From the NCBI GenBank assembly GCA_963576735.1, contig OY755197.1:3422501-3486500 (forward strand): DNA of 64,000 nt, given 5' to 3'. Positions within the stretch are counted from its first letter, which is position 1. Each line of letters begins with the position of its first letter. The notes beneath the pieces are model-generated. The model saw only the letters and a list, made by a program, of their open reading frames with translations. It searched no databases and was not told where the DNA came from. The DNA is from Bedellia somnulentella (lineage: Eukaryota; Arthropoda; Insecta; Lepidoptera; Bedelliidae). The position numbers and the translations under genes are program-made. Below are positions 21,960 through 33,141 of this stretch, in pieces.

Positions 21960-22520
21960 AATAGGACGTGGTCGTACTCTTCCTCACTCCCATACACACT
22001 CATTTAGATCAAATAGAGAATGCGTTCAAAAAGGCTGACAGAATAAACATAGAGAATAGAAGAGCGATATGATAGTCCAGTGGATAGAACACCCGCCCGA
22101 AAACAGAAGGGCGTGAGTTCCAATCCTGGGTCGGGCTTACACCAATTTGTCTTTTCAAAAGTAATATGTATGAATAATTTATCATGGTTGTTAACGGTAA
22201 GGGAAAACATCGTGAGGAAACCCACATGGCTGAGTTGTACTTAGTCATGTGACAGTGTATTCGTACAAAACGGCGATAGGCCTGCCCCCTATCACGTGAG
22301 TACACTGTCTAAGCAAACGTGGGTTTGCAACGTCTGAGCAAACTTCTCTGGACACTAGATGGCGCTGCCATGTGAGTTCAGAAGTAATGGTACCTCTGCC
22401 AACCCCTTCGGGGATAAACGGCGTGAACGTTTATATTTTATGTAATAGAAGAGCAAGTATGAAAATATTATTGACTGTAGATGAGGCTCAAGTGGTTAGC
22501 CAGGATCAGTGATACAGTGT
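21960..22520 (+). mobile_element. LINE B 3' end interrupted by SINE D
   Basis: Decayed LINE B coding sequence ('gatcaaatagagaatgcg', 'aaaaaggctgacag') is split by a full-length SINE D at 22066-22443. The 11-bp duplication aatagaagagc is at 22055-22065 and 22444-22454. The rest of LINE B resumes with 'aagtatgaaaatatt' and ends near 'gccaggatcagtg'. Confidence 0.8.
22066..22443 (+). mobile_element. SINE D nested in LINE B
   Basis: Full-length copy with the second head type. The target duplication is described under the enclosing LINE B. Confidence 0.92.
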
Positions 22521-22697
22521 TTCATCAATAGAAAATTGCATCATTTGAATTGTAAATAGTGATGTTTTTTTACTAGAAAACCCATTTATTATGCATCATA
22601 ATCATAAATTAAAAAAAAACATACCTTGTTTGGCAGGCTGGTTCCTCTAACAAATTTAACAATACTTGACGAAAAATATGGCACAGGGCGCCCCACG

Positions 22698-24240
22698 CTT
22701 TTTAACCGACTTCAAAAAAAGGAGTGTCTTCAAGTCAATACGGATATATATTTTTTTTATGTTTGTACACAGATTACTTCGCCATTTATGAACCTATTTT
22801 GATTATTTAAGTTAAAAAGAAGAAACTCCCGGAATGGTACCATGATGAGGAAATCAGGGTCTGATGATGGGACCCTGGAGAAATCGAGAGGAACCCTCAA
22901 ATTTTACAGGCACGTGTACCGTGTTTTTTTAAAAAATGAAATGAAATAATATTTATTTGCATGGCACATGGAATTAGATCTTAAAGGTAATTATAGTACA
23001 TGTTCCGTCAAGACACTTGACATACAAATCTAAAATTAATTATGTTTTTTTAAAATTAAACACACACACATTAATAAAATCTATACCTAATCAATTTAAC
23101 TTATATAATGTCATACATTTTAAAGAAGCTAAAATTAAAACAAAAGTAACCAATTCAATGAAAAAAAAAAATAATAATAAAAGGTTTAACATATTTAATG
23201 AAGTTGTATTGGCAATTGCTTCTGAAAATCATAATATTATGCTGCTGAGCTGGTGATGGAAGATGTAGGTCCTCAATCACTAGCAGTTAGGAAATAGTTC
23301 ATTGAACATTCTATATCGATTTATACTACTCTTCGTAGCTTTTATGCAGAAAAGTACAGGTTCACTAAACATTTCTTCTGCTATGTTTTATTACCGAGAA
23401 AGCACCATGAGAACAGGATCTGATGATGGCATCCCAGGAAATCGAGGGGACTGTCGAAGCTCACAATCATGTGACAGTTTATTTGTTCAAAACGCCGCGC
23501 CGATAGGCCTGCCCTGTATCACGTGAGAACACTGTTCAAGCAAATTGTGGGTACTCTGAACAACAGGTGACAATGTCACGTAATGTTCAGAAGTATTAGT
23601 ACCTCTGCTAACCCCTTCGGGGATATTCGGCGTGAATGTTTGAGTTTTTTTTTTGTCAAGATGTAGAATTGTAGACCATTGCCTTTCGAGGAATTGCAAG
23701 ATTAATGAAAAGTTACATATGGTTGACCCTAATAATGTGCAAAATGCCAAAATCTTCAATTCGTACAATAATAGAAATACCGGCAATACGAAGAATAATA
23801 CAGTAACCGTCACTTCCTCATCTGAGAGGCATCTTTGCAGGTTTACCTACCTCTAAAACTCGTAAAATAAAATATTTTTAACAAAAAGAAAACCGACTTT
23901 ATAGTTGAAAAATCAACCGGAATAAATAAAGTACAAAAAAGCAAGAAATAAGTTTTTTATATTAAATATGAGTGCTATGATTAATAGCTTACAAATTTCT
24001 TTATTCCACACGCATCAGTTCAACCTACCTAAATCTTAAAATTCTCTTAAATTTATTTTTGAGTCGGTGCCAGTCAAACAAAACTAAATTCACCCTACTA
24101 TCTATCTCTGATTATTACAATCTAAACAATATATATCAATGGCCTACCATACCATGTAGGTATCCTACATTGTACATGTAACATGAAGTGCGAAGAACAC
24201 ACTTATTTTCAATTATCACGCAGGCTGGCAACGCCGTGGT
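22698..24240 (+). repeat. Long interspersed repeat E, copy 1
   Basis: Colinear with 43829-45316: the start ttttaaccgacttcaaaaa, 'accatgatgaggaaatcagg', 'ttatgctgctgagctggtga', a SINE D fragment at 23460-23640, 'gagtcggtgccagtca' and the end near 'atcacgcaggctgg'. Copy 1 has about 280 extra bp after 22927 that copy 2 lacks. No transposase is encoded, and the class is unknown. Confidence 0.8.
23460..23640 (+). mobile_element. SINE D fragment carried inside repeat E
   Basis: The 3' two-thirds of SINE D. The same fragment sits at the same place in repeat E copy 2, so it became part of E before E spread. Confidence 0.8.
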
Positions 24241-24329
24241 GAACGTTTGAGTTTGAGTACAAACCTTTGTAGAGCCATATGTTCAAATTATGAGTACATC
24301 GGTGTGCAGTACAGACAATGTATGTTTTC

Positions 24330-24555
24330 CATGTAGTGCTGGTTTAGAATGTCACTACCCCTTTTGTCCACGGGTATCATAAGAGTATGGAGCTTGTTAA
24401 GTGGATTTTGGGCGATTCGGTTGGACCCATCACCAACGGTACTTTATTTCTACCACCTTGTCCCCTATGAACTTCTAAATGTGGCTGAGGAGTTTCTAGC
24501 TCTAAAACTCTGGCTACCCCTTTTGGGATTAATGGCCGTGAGTATATGTGTGGGA
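24330..24555 (+). mobile_element. SINE A copy, older subfamily
   Basis: Diagnostic 'cttctaaatgtggctgagga' and 'gggattaatggccgtgag'. Confidence 0.82.
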
Positions 24556-25113
24556 GTCATGTTAGAGCGCACACTACTGAGGACTCAAACGCACATAAAG
24601 CTGAGTTTGAGTTGAGTGTAAATGTTTTTCGAGTTGAGCATAGATACAAATTATATGTTGGTACACAGCAGGGTGTACTGGCCAGTTTATCTTTTGCTGT
24701 TTCCATAGCATGTATGTATTTAAGTTTTTGTATGTACTATTATATTGTAAACCTTAAGTTGCTTTCCGACTCCCATGAAAAGAAATAAGCCAGTTATATT
24801 TTACGCCGACACTACATAGCAGATTCCTATATCCGTACAAAAATGAATATGGTCGAATAAACGTAGGAAATACTATAATTTATGATTTAGAGTCAATATA
24901 TCTCTGCTGAATTTCCCAATACACTTGTTTTGGCAAACACCCGCTGACTTATGGATATCTCATGATATATGAAAGCAATAAATTACAATAACAAATTATT
25001 TCTAAGTGTTTATATTTTCCGTGCTCTATTTATGCTGTGTGATGATTGATGAGAAGCGAATAGAATTTGCTAATATGGGTATGCTGTGATTTATTGATTA
25101 TTTGAGTAGATAC
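24556..25113. other. Gene-less stretch
   Basis: No feature supported. Confidence 0.4.
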
Positions 25114-25188
25114 TATTACAGGAGTACATACATATACTCACGGCTATAAATCCCTAGAAGGGGTAGCCAGAGCTAAGGAATTAGAAAT

Positions 25189-25963
25189 GGCACTGATTTA
25201 AAGAGGCAGTTGTATATAGCGGTTTTGGTAAGTTAAAAATTATAAATGGCACGTTTAATAACTAGATCAGCAGTTAAAAGTATGCAGTAAAGTAAACAAA
25301 AATGAGTAATAAAAAATAATGAAATGGATCAGTGAATATATAATTGAGTAGGAAAATAATTAAATGGGCTGTTAAAAATATTGAATGGGCGGTTACGCGT
25401 GGGCAGTAATAAATCGGAATTTGTCGGTAAGAAATCTCATTCTAAGCAATTTATAAAGTAAGTAAGCATGTAGGCATGCATATAGGCATGCATCAGGCAT
25501 TTAGGGCTCGCTCCGCTGCGCTACGCTCGCTCGTTTTATACATAATCTAACCTAACCTAACCTAATTAAATGTGACCACCTAACTTTTCTTTGTCTGCAG
25601 GGGGCTTTCGCCCCCCGACCCCCCCAAGCAGGGGGGCTCTGCCCCCTGCACCCCCCGACATGCAAACAAGCGAGCAAGTATACATACAAACGGGCTTGCA
25701 TCGTTACTATCTGCCGAACTATTTATCGAACTGCCCATTCCATCATTTTAACCGCCCATTTAATTATTGGACTACTCAATTATTTTTAGAATTGACATTG
25801 TATGAGAAAATAACCGACTAATATATTTTTTATTACTGTCTATGTTTTACTGTCACAATAATTATTCAACCGCCATTAAATTAAATAACTGCTCAATATG
25901 TTTTTCAACTAATCATAATAACATCTCGAATCTTTAAATAACAGCTCAAAAAATTAGTTCCCA
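25189..25963. mobile_element. 775-bp non-autonomous DNA element
   Basis: Flanked by the 8-bp duplication ttagaaat (25181-25188 and 25964-25971) inside SINE A. The ends are imperfect inverted repeats (ggcactgatttaaagaggca against tgggaactaattttttgagc). An 8-bp duplication is typical of the hAT superfamily, among others. No transposase is encoded. It contains a GC-rich hairpin module. Confidence 0.75.
25485..25700 (+). repeat. GC-rich hairpin module with CCTAA repeats, copy 1
   Basis: Contains a (CCTAA)3-like run, gctccgctgcgctacgctcg, the hairpin gggggctttcgcccccc and the hairpin ggggggctctgccccct. A second, inverted copy lies at 26695-26905. Confidence 0.8.
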
Positions 25964-26234
25964 TTAGAAATTCCTCAGCCACTTTTGGAAAGTTAAGTGG
26001 GGAAAAGATGGTAAAATAAAGGTTTTTGGTGATGGGTCTCCAACCGCATCGCCCGAAAATACTTTAAAAGCCCCAATTCCGTTAGTCGCCTCTTACGTAC
26101 ACCAACCGGAAGAAACGGGGTAGTGCTATTCTAAGCCGACACTACACAGCAGTATTATAGGAGTATTCTAAAATATAGCCAAGGCCATTGACCTATCTAC
26201 CCATAAGTAGAATCATTTACATTATCAAAATGCA

Positions 26235-26320
26235 TAAACGGGAAGATTGATGGATGCAAACAAAGCTAGTGAGGTTTGTCAAGATCTTAAAAAGTGGCGG
26301 TTGGTAGTCCCTGCCAACGT
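26235..26320 (+). mobile_element. LINE B 3' fragment
   Basis: Plus-strand translation gives MDANKASEVCQDLKKWR, matching the LINE B C-terminus MDVNEAREVCQ. The usual TATG tail is missing. Confidence 0.6.
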
Positions 26321-27273
26321 GACAGTTCAAGCGAAACATGGGTATTCTGAACAATATGTTCGATGCTGTATGTTCGATACAACATTTCGAAAATTCGAAT
26401 ATCTCAAATCCGAAATTCACTATTCAGAAAACTGTTCACATAATTTACGTATCACAGATGCTTTATTTTCCACAACTTCATTAGTACATAAATACATTTT
26501 CTAGAAGTATCACTTCCCAGAAAAACTAAAACCAGATTATTAAAATGAATTTTTTGCTTTTACCAACTATATCTTTTACTATAATCTCGTTATTCCAAAG
26601 GTTTAAAAGACCGAAGTAACTTTATCTATAGTCTTACATATCGTAAATCTCTTTAACCAGATATTTTTATGTTAGAAAAATTTTATCAATAGAACGCGGA
26701 TGCATGCCTGTTTGTATGTATACTTGCTTGCTTGTTTGCATGCTTGGTTGCATGTAGGGGGGGCTCGGGGGGCGAAAGCCCCCTGCAGACAAAAAAAAGT
26801 TAGGTTACATTCAGTTAGGTTAGGTTAGGTTAGATTATGTATAAAACGAGCGAGCGTAGCGCAGCGGAGCGCAGCGGAGCGAGCACCTAAATGTCTGATG
26901 CATGGTATACTACTAAACGGGGTATACTACTTACTTAAAATATGCCTGCAAAATTATTCATAGCAGTAGGTATCATTCAGTATATCTGTATTTCAAATAT
27001 ATGGAAAATGAGTTTTTGGAATAGTGATTATTCGGAAAAGCAATATTGCGGAATTAAGGTATATCTGGTTTTCGATTCTTCGGAAATCCGTTCTAGTGGT
27101 TAATCAAAATGATAGTAAACAAAAACAAAAACCAAACGATAATCTGGAATGTAAGAATATGGTATATGAAATTTCGATGAAACAATATTATGGCAATTAA
27201 AAAAAAAGCGATTAGTTTTCGGTAAAATAATATTCGGGTTTAAAAGTTTCGGATATACAGTATGTAACCGTTC
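26321..27273. other. Gene-less stretch holding the second GC-rich module
   Basis: AT-rich DNA around the module at 26695-26905. No frame has recognisable similarity. Confidence 0.4.
26695..26905 (-). repeat. GC-rich hairpin module with TTAGG repeats, copy 2
   Basis: Inverted relative to copy 1: ggggggcgaaagccccct, then a (TTAGG)3 run, then gagcgagcgtagcgcagcgg. TTAGG is the common insect telomere repeat, but runs this short also occur inside mobile elements. Confidence 0.8.
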
Positions 27274-27482
27274 GATGCTGTGTAGTGTCCGCTTCAAATA
27301 GCACTACCCCATTTCTTAGTATTCATTTTCTAGTATATGGGGTATTGGGCTATCAAGTTATTGTCTGAGCGATGTAGAAGGAAACCCCTCATTAACAACC
27401 TTTATCTTAGTATCTTTTCACCTCTAAACTTCCAAAAGAGGCTCAGGTTACTCTTTTTTGGGATTTTTAGCCTTAAGGATAA
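27274..27482 (+). mobile_element. SINE A copy, decayed
   Basis: Head 'gctgtgtagtgtccgctt' and 'aaacttccaaaagaggctca' are recognisable. The tail is degraded. Confidence 0.7.
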
Positions 27483-27819
27483 TTCATACGTGCATTTTTA
27501 AGTATGTATGAAAAAACATCACATGTAGTTAAAAAAACAATTCGGTTCTTCTACCACTCCTTTGGAGATATACGATACCTTTTATTAACATAATTATACG
27601 CAATTATGTGGAACAATCCCAACCACATATGAAGCCGACCTCTTATCATGAAGTGCGGCCCGCGCTAATATATTTATATTTATAATGATTCTTTGCATTC
27701 GTAATACTTGTCTAGTAATAAGAATTGTCTTCAATAATGTCGCAAAAAAATCGAATTGTTAATTTAATGTGACAAAAAGACTTTCGTTTAACAGTTAGGA
27801 AAAAAATGTTACACTGGGT
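27483..27819. other. Gene-less stretch
   Basis: No feature supported. Confidence 0.4.
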
Positions 27820-28045
27820 TAACAGCGTGGTGTAACGATTGGGCACAGCTACATACATGTGACAGGGTATTTGCACAAAATGGCGATTGCCCTGCCTCCT
27901 ATCTAGTGAGTACACTGTCCAAGCAAAATGTGGTACTCAGAGTCTACGTGGGTAAGAATAATGTCATGTGATGCTCAGAATTATCAGCAATCCCTTTTTC
28001 CCTTCGGGTATATACGGCGTGAACGTTTCAGCTTGAGATTGAGCT
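27820..28045 (+). mobile_element. SINE D copy, decayed and head-truncated
   Basis: The body block 'gcgattgccctgcctcctat' and the end 'atacggcgtgaacgttt' match SINE D. It lies just downstream of the first enolase-like gene. Confidence 0.7.
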
Positions 28046-28124
28046 TTCAAAAAAACCTTATTATTGCAATTTTGACTATAATGTATTTATAAAAAATAAA
28101 ATAAATAGAATTATAAAAGTACAA

Positions 28125-29441
28125 TTATTTGTCTTTTGTATTAATTCTAAACAATTTACCGGCGTATTTCGCTTGGCTACCTAATTCTTCTTCAAGGCGA
28201 AGAACTTGGTTGTACTTGGCTACTCTTTCACCATGAACTGGACCTCCAAATTTTATCTGTCCACAACCCAAACCAACAGCTATATCAGCAATCAGGGTAT
28301 CTTCAGTATCACCCCAACGATCAGTTACCATTCCAATTATATCATTTTCCTTCATCATTTTGTAGCAATCAAGAAACTCAGTAAATGTTGCTGATTGGTT
28401 GATTCGCAAAGCCATACAAGTGCAAGCTGACTTCTCAATTCCTAGCTCTACTCTTCTTTTGTTGGTTTGAGTCAAATCGTTAGCAATAAGTTGCATATTA
28501 GGAGGAACCCGGGATGTAGCTATTGACCACGAAGCCCAGTCATTACATTCCCAACCATCTTCTACAGATGAAACACTAAACTCTTTTAAGTCATTCATAT
28601 AAAAATCGCACAGTTTATCAGGAGTATAATAAAGAAGGGGATCAGAATTAACATCTTTAAAGTTGATATCATAAGGACCGTTTTTAAATAAATTGGATGC
28701 TGCAGCATTATAACCTATCTCTACTTTACCAAAAAACCCACATTTTTTTATTGCTTCCATTAAAAGTGTCAATGCTTCTCTATGATTAGTTAGAGGCAAA
28801 TTCATTGCACCAACATCTGTACAGTATGTAGCGTTTGGACCATATTGCGCTTTGGCTTTTGATCGTATATATCTGTAAACTGTTGCTCCTATTCTCATAG
28901 CTTCATCAAATGTACTTGCACCAACAGGGAGAATTGAATATTCTTGAAAAGGTAAGCCATTAGATGACAGTATACCTCCTGCCAATATTACAAAATGAGG
29001 ACAAGGAATTAAAATTTTAGTAACTTCTGCGAGTTCTGCTACATATTTATAAATGGGAACATTTTTTTTAGATGCCCCAGCTTTCAAACATGCCAAAGAT
29101 ACTCCGAGCATAGCATTGCCTCCTAAGAAAGATCTTTTTTCTGTGCCGTCCAGTTTAATTAAAAACTCATCTATTTCTTTTTGCTGCCATTCTTCAAAGT
29201 TTTGATTTTTTAATTCAGTCGCTATTAAAGAGTTAACATTTGAAACAGCCTTTTTCACTGACATTCCACCATTGTCCTCAGGTTTTTCATCACGCAATTG
29301 AACCGCTTCACTAACTTTTTTGTGATCCGTTGATGGAACTCCAATCCTAAATACTCCACATTCTGTTATCAAATCAACTTCTAGTGTTGGTGTACCAGTT
29401 GAATCATATATTTGTCTAGCAGTCAATTCTTTTATAGTCAT
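28125..29441 (-). CDS. Enolase-like protein 1, predicted non-catalytic
   Basis: A single uninterrupted 438-codon exon, close to the usual 430-440 residues of enolase (phosphopyruvate hydratase, a cytosolic glycolytic enzyme). The N-terminal domain (about 1-125; ARQIYDSTGTPTLEVD, LDGTE) and the barrel domain (about 140-430; FQEY, SVEDG, NDLTQTN, GERVAKYNQ, EEELG) are both complete. Set against the enolase family, most of the active site is replaced: the loop serine is H40, the GGSHAG histidine is L158, the DEGG glutamate is V210, the metal-binding Asp of the MD motif is N245, the catalytic base Lys is R346, and the SHRSG histidine and serine are D374 and W376. E167, E294, D322, R375 and K397 remain. 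The fold should form, but enolase activity is unlikely. It has no introns, so it may descend from a retrocopy. A paralog lies 8 kb upstream in the same orientation. Its real role cannot be told from sequence. Confidence 0.88.
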   Translation of the reverse strand: MTIKELTARQIYDSTGTPTLEVDLITECGVFRIGVPSTDHKKVSEAVQLRDEKPEDNGGMSVKKAVSNVNSLIATELKNQNFEEWQQKEIDEFLIKLDGTEKRSFLGGNAMLGVSLACLKAGASKKNVPIYKYVAELAEVTKILIPCPHFVILAGGILSSNGLPFQEYSILPVGASTFDEAMRIGATVYRYIRSKAKAQYGPNATYCTDVGAMNLPLTNHREALTLLMEAIKKCGFFGKVEIGYNAAASNLFKNGPYDINFKDVNSDPLLYYTPDKLCDFYMNDLKEFSVSSVEDGWECNDWASWSIATSRVPPNMQLIANDLTQTNKRRVELGIEKSACTCMALRINQSATFTEFLDCYKMMKENDIIGMVTDRWGDTEDTLIADIAVGLGCGQIKFGGPVHGERVAKYNQVLRLEEELGSQAKYAGKLFRINTKDK

Positions 29442-29965
29442 TTCGATTTTTAAGACTACGTAATATCATAAATCTTTTGTAAAATTGCACAATTAACTTT
29501 AAAAATATCATAAAAAGTTTTAAAGAAATTCCTTTTGATAAAATGTAACTAGAAAAATCTTTGACGTTTGTTATTTGTTTGTTTCTATCAAAGATATTAA
29601 ACTATACTTACTAGAACATAGATGGGACACTTCGTACTAAACCTGTAATCTTGGAAAGAAAAACGCCATCTAACGTCCACTGGAATAACTTATGCATTTT
29701 TGCATTTTTCTAATATATGAAATAATTCAGCTTTTGTATGTTCGATGGAGTTAGTTGTATTAAGGTACTAGTGATGTCCATGATTATAAAAAAAAATTAA
29801 AGAACTTGTTGAATGTGGTAAAAAAAAGTTTTTTTTTTACGTTTTTATTTTTAACTTCACATTAACACTAATTTTACCAAACTAAAACTTACCAAATTAA
29901 AACTATAACTTACTAATAAAATAGAATAAAACGATGGCAAAGGAATTTAACAAAACTTTTTTTAA
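29442..29965. other. Spacer between enolase-like gene 1 and the dead transposase
   Basis: AT-rich upstream region of enolase-like gene 1. No TATA box or other promoter element can be assigned with confidence. The transposase 3' flank has several T and A runs. Confidence 0.4.
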
Positions 29966-29998
29966 GGGACTTGATTCAATGCAATCAAGTCCCTTGAA
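29966..29998. repeat. Short perfect hairpin at the transposase stop codon
   Basis: The arms aagggacttgatt and aatcaagtccctt are separated by 6 bp and overlap the last codons of the transposase reading frame. Whether it acts in transcript ending or is a relic of an element end is unknown. Confidence 0.6.
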
Positions 29999-31416
29999 AT
30001 AAAATAAGTTTTGTTAATTTTTGTCTTTTGGACTGGATGTGAACACCAGGGTCCAACTTTGCTATATAACGAAGTTTTATATTTGCGTACGATTCAATGA
30101 CCGCTCGTATCAAATGTAATCTGTGATTGAGCATGGCAGGACTTGCGAGTGAATGAACAATAAGGCCTTCGAAAACTTTCGAATTAATAAATTCCTTCAA
30201 CACTTTATTTATTATAAATTGAATATTGTGCTTTGAAGAAATTCCTTTTCCATCGTTTTCGTTACAAAGTTTTCTTCTTAACATTTCCGTTGCTTTGCAC
30301 AATTCAAAAACACTTTTAGTAGAAAAACAGAGTCCACCCATATCCTTTATACTGATCAGTTTATGAAAATCTAATTTTTTATCGGAAAACAAACTTGAAA
30401 CACAAATTTCACATTTAATTTTTTTGCTCAATAGTCGTGATACGTAACCAGATGTGTACCCTACAATTTGTTGTGCACCAACGGATAACGAAGATTCGTT
30501 TAAAATAGTACTTAGTAATTGGCAATTTTCAATTACAACGAAATCTGTTTGAAATTCTTTTTGAAGGGTTTCATCTAGGTAACTATCATCAACGTCCTTT
30601 GATTTACAAGTATAATTAATTGTGTCTATTGAAGAACACGTCAATATTGAAAAATTATCCATTGGTGCACAGTTTCCGGAAAAAGAATCGCGTAATTCCA
30701 AATTCGTTAAAATTTTCTTGTATGCTGCTTTAAATTGCTTTACGTTTGGATTATTATTGTAGCCACCCTGTCTTCTAATGCAGCCAAAAAATAATTCAAT
30801 ATGATCTTGACTCAATCGGTATGTTGATAAATATCTAATAGTGTTAGATTTCACAACTTCATCAAATAAAATCTGAACACTTATAATGTTAATTAGAAAT
30901 CCCAGAAAGCCTGTTTTATTAACTGTCTTGACTAAACGCGTTTTTACTATTTTAAGAGTTATTCTATTATGGCAGTTTCGGCGTTTAATTTCATGTCTGA
31001 ATTTTATATATTGTTTTAAATTTAATATGTAGTTTTTGGCAAGTTTTAAAAATGTATAAACTGCGAAAATGTTATTAAGAGACAATGGCTGTTTAAAACC
31101 ATAAGTGCCATATTTATTGCTATTCATTACATCAAAAAGATCATTCATAATTGTTATAAATTTAACCGTGCCTGAAACATCCTCAAATCCAGTTAGTAAT
31201 TCATTGCATAATAATAACGCTTTACCTACAACTGAGTTGCTAGACGAACTTTCATTATTTGATTACGGAAATATATATGTTTCTTTGAAATTTTATTGGC
31301 AAAATTTAGTTTTTCATTAGTTTGCAATTTATTTAAAAACTTTAAAAGTGACCATTTAATTTTTTCATTACCATCATCGTACAGAATTTTTTTACTTTCA
31401 AACGTGTTTCTTACCA

Positions 31417-31719
31417 ATAATTAAAGAATAAATAAAGGAAAGAAAAATTTTCGACACAGGCGGGGATCGAACCCGCGACCTCGGGTAAACGCCCCGACGC
31501 TCTGCCAACTGAGCTACCGTGTCAGTTGGCTGCCAGTGCGAAATTCCTCTATCCTTTATTTCTTTTACACGTTTAAGTAGTGTTTTGCGTTTCCTACCTC
31601 CGAATTATTACTAATTCGAAATTATTACTGTGTCGAAAATTTTTCTTTCCTTTATTTATTCTTTAATTATTAGTAATAATCCCCACATGAGGTTTTCATG
31701 AACAAAAAAGATTTAAATT
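31417..31719 (+). mobile_element. SINE F insertion in the transposase pseudogene
   Basis: Flanked by a 13-bp duplication gtgtttcttacca (31404-31416 and 31720-31732) that repeats the codons for VRNT. The left part is a minus-strand tRNA-like head (B box gggatcgaacccgc as written). The right part is the forward tail gtgtcgaaaatttttctttc ending catgaggttttcatgaac. It has internal inversion like two other F copies here. Confidence 0.88.
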
Positions 31720-32776
31720 GTGTTTCTTACCAGTTTAATCATATGGCTCGGGTCAAGAAATATGACAACTTTTTTTTTACTAATGGGATGATCAAAATGG
31801 GTCTTCAAATTACCTGGGTCGCTCAATATGCAACCTAATATTTCCGCCGTACTCAAATTGGTAGGAGCACCATCAAAAGTCATGCTAACAATTTTGACAC
31901 CTACTTCGTGGCATAGGATTAAGCATTGCTTTATTAATGAAGATTTGCAATCAGCTGTAATGCTGTTAATAAGAAATATCCAACAGGTATTTTCCAATTT
32001 TGGTCTAGTGATACTACCATAAAAACCAGCGCTTGAGAAGCTATTTCATCTTTTATGTCCCCAAAACCTAAATTAACAAACCCTTCGTTTCTTTTGGTGT
32101 TCCAGAGTTTTAGGCGTCTAATTGAAATTTCGTCAAAAACTAAAGAGCAAGTCAGTTCCTTTCCACTTTTTAATCTTTTTAATTTTAAAGCTCTAAATGA
32201 CTCATTCGTGAAACCTGGCTCTGCGTCTACATTGATATACCATCTACGTAAAGTTCTTACGTGTGGAATCAAATCTTTAAAACGTTTTCTAACATATTGG
32301 TATGCCGCTGTAGAAAAGTAATGTAATGTTAGTGCAAACTTGGGGAGAACGGGACTAAATTTACGACGACTTAATCTAGATTTGTTTGAAATTTTATTGA
32401 ACCTATCATAAATTTCTTCTAATTCTGCCGTAGCTTTAAGCGAATTTGAATATTATTTTCCGAAATCAATTTTTTTTTCTAGATGCTTGACTATTTCTAT
32501 TAATTTTGATATTTTTCGTTTGAAATATCTATTTTGTTGACTTATTTTCCTCAGTTTATTCTTATAATCCAATTTTTGATTTTGTAATTTACGGACTTGC
32601 AATTTTAATGCAATTTTTCTTGGAGTGTCAAGAATTGATTCGGAGTCTGAAGTAGACACATGTAATGGCGATAAATATCCACTGGCGTCGGTGTCCTGAA
32701 AAATATAAATTATCCGAAAGTGAATATCTAATAAAATTATTGCATTATATATTATGTATACATTATCTATCGAATT

Positions 32777-32842
32777 TCTAATTCCTCAGCTCTGGCTACC
32801 CCTTCTAGGAGTTTATAGCCGTGAGTATATGTATGTATGTAT
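32777..32842 (+). mobile_element. 5'-truncated SINE A inside the transposase intron
   Basis: Only the last 65 bp of SINE A, from 'ctaattcctcagctctggct' to the TATG tail. It is flanked by attatcta(t/c)cgaa on both sides, showing a truncated insertion. Confidence 0.8.
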
Positions 32843-33141
32843 TATCTACCGAAAATAGGTTAATCCACTCATAAAAATAAGTTTCAAGCAAACAACTTTC
32901 AGCAAATAACAATGTGAATATCAAAAAAGTAATTTCGACCTTCTACACAAAATTTTAATTTGCCGCCTTATTTCATATAGAAAAGGAGTCAAAAATATTC
33001 TATCGATCTTCAAATATTTTTTTGCTGAGCGTCGTTTCGTTTAGTACGCAGAAAATTAACCTCTTTTCGCTGAAGCCAGAAAAATCTTTGGTATACATAT
33101 TGTTAGTTCAACTTAATCTTATTAAAATATGTAGTTCTTAC

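Larger units (their letters stand above)
25125..26150 (-). mobile_element. SINE A copy split by a 775-bp insertion
   Basis: A minus-strand SINE A occupies 25125-25188 and 25964-26150. Its own target duplication, tatta(c/t)aggagta, is at 25114-25126 and 26153-26165. The insertion in the middle has an independent 8-bp duplication. Confidence 0.85.

Noticed and set aside
26800..26850. Telomere or subtelomere from the TTAGG run
   Set aside because: Only three or so pentamers, embedded in a repeated GC-rich module that also exists in the opposite orientation nearby.
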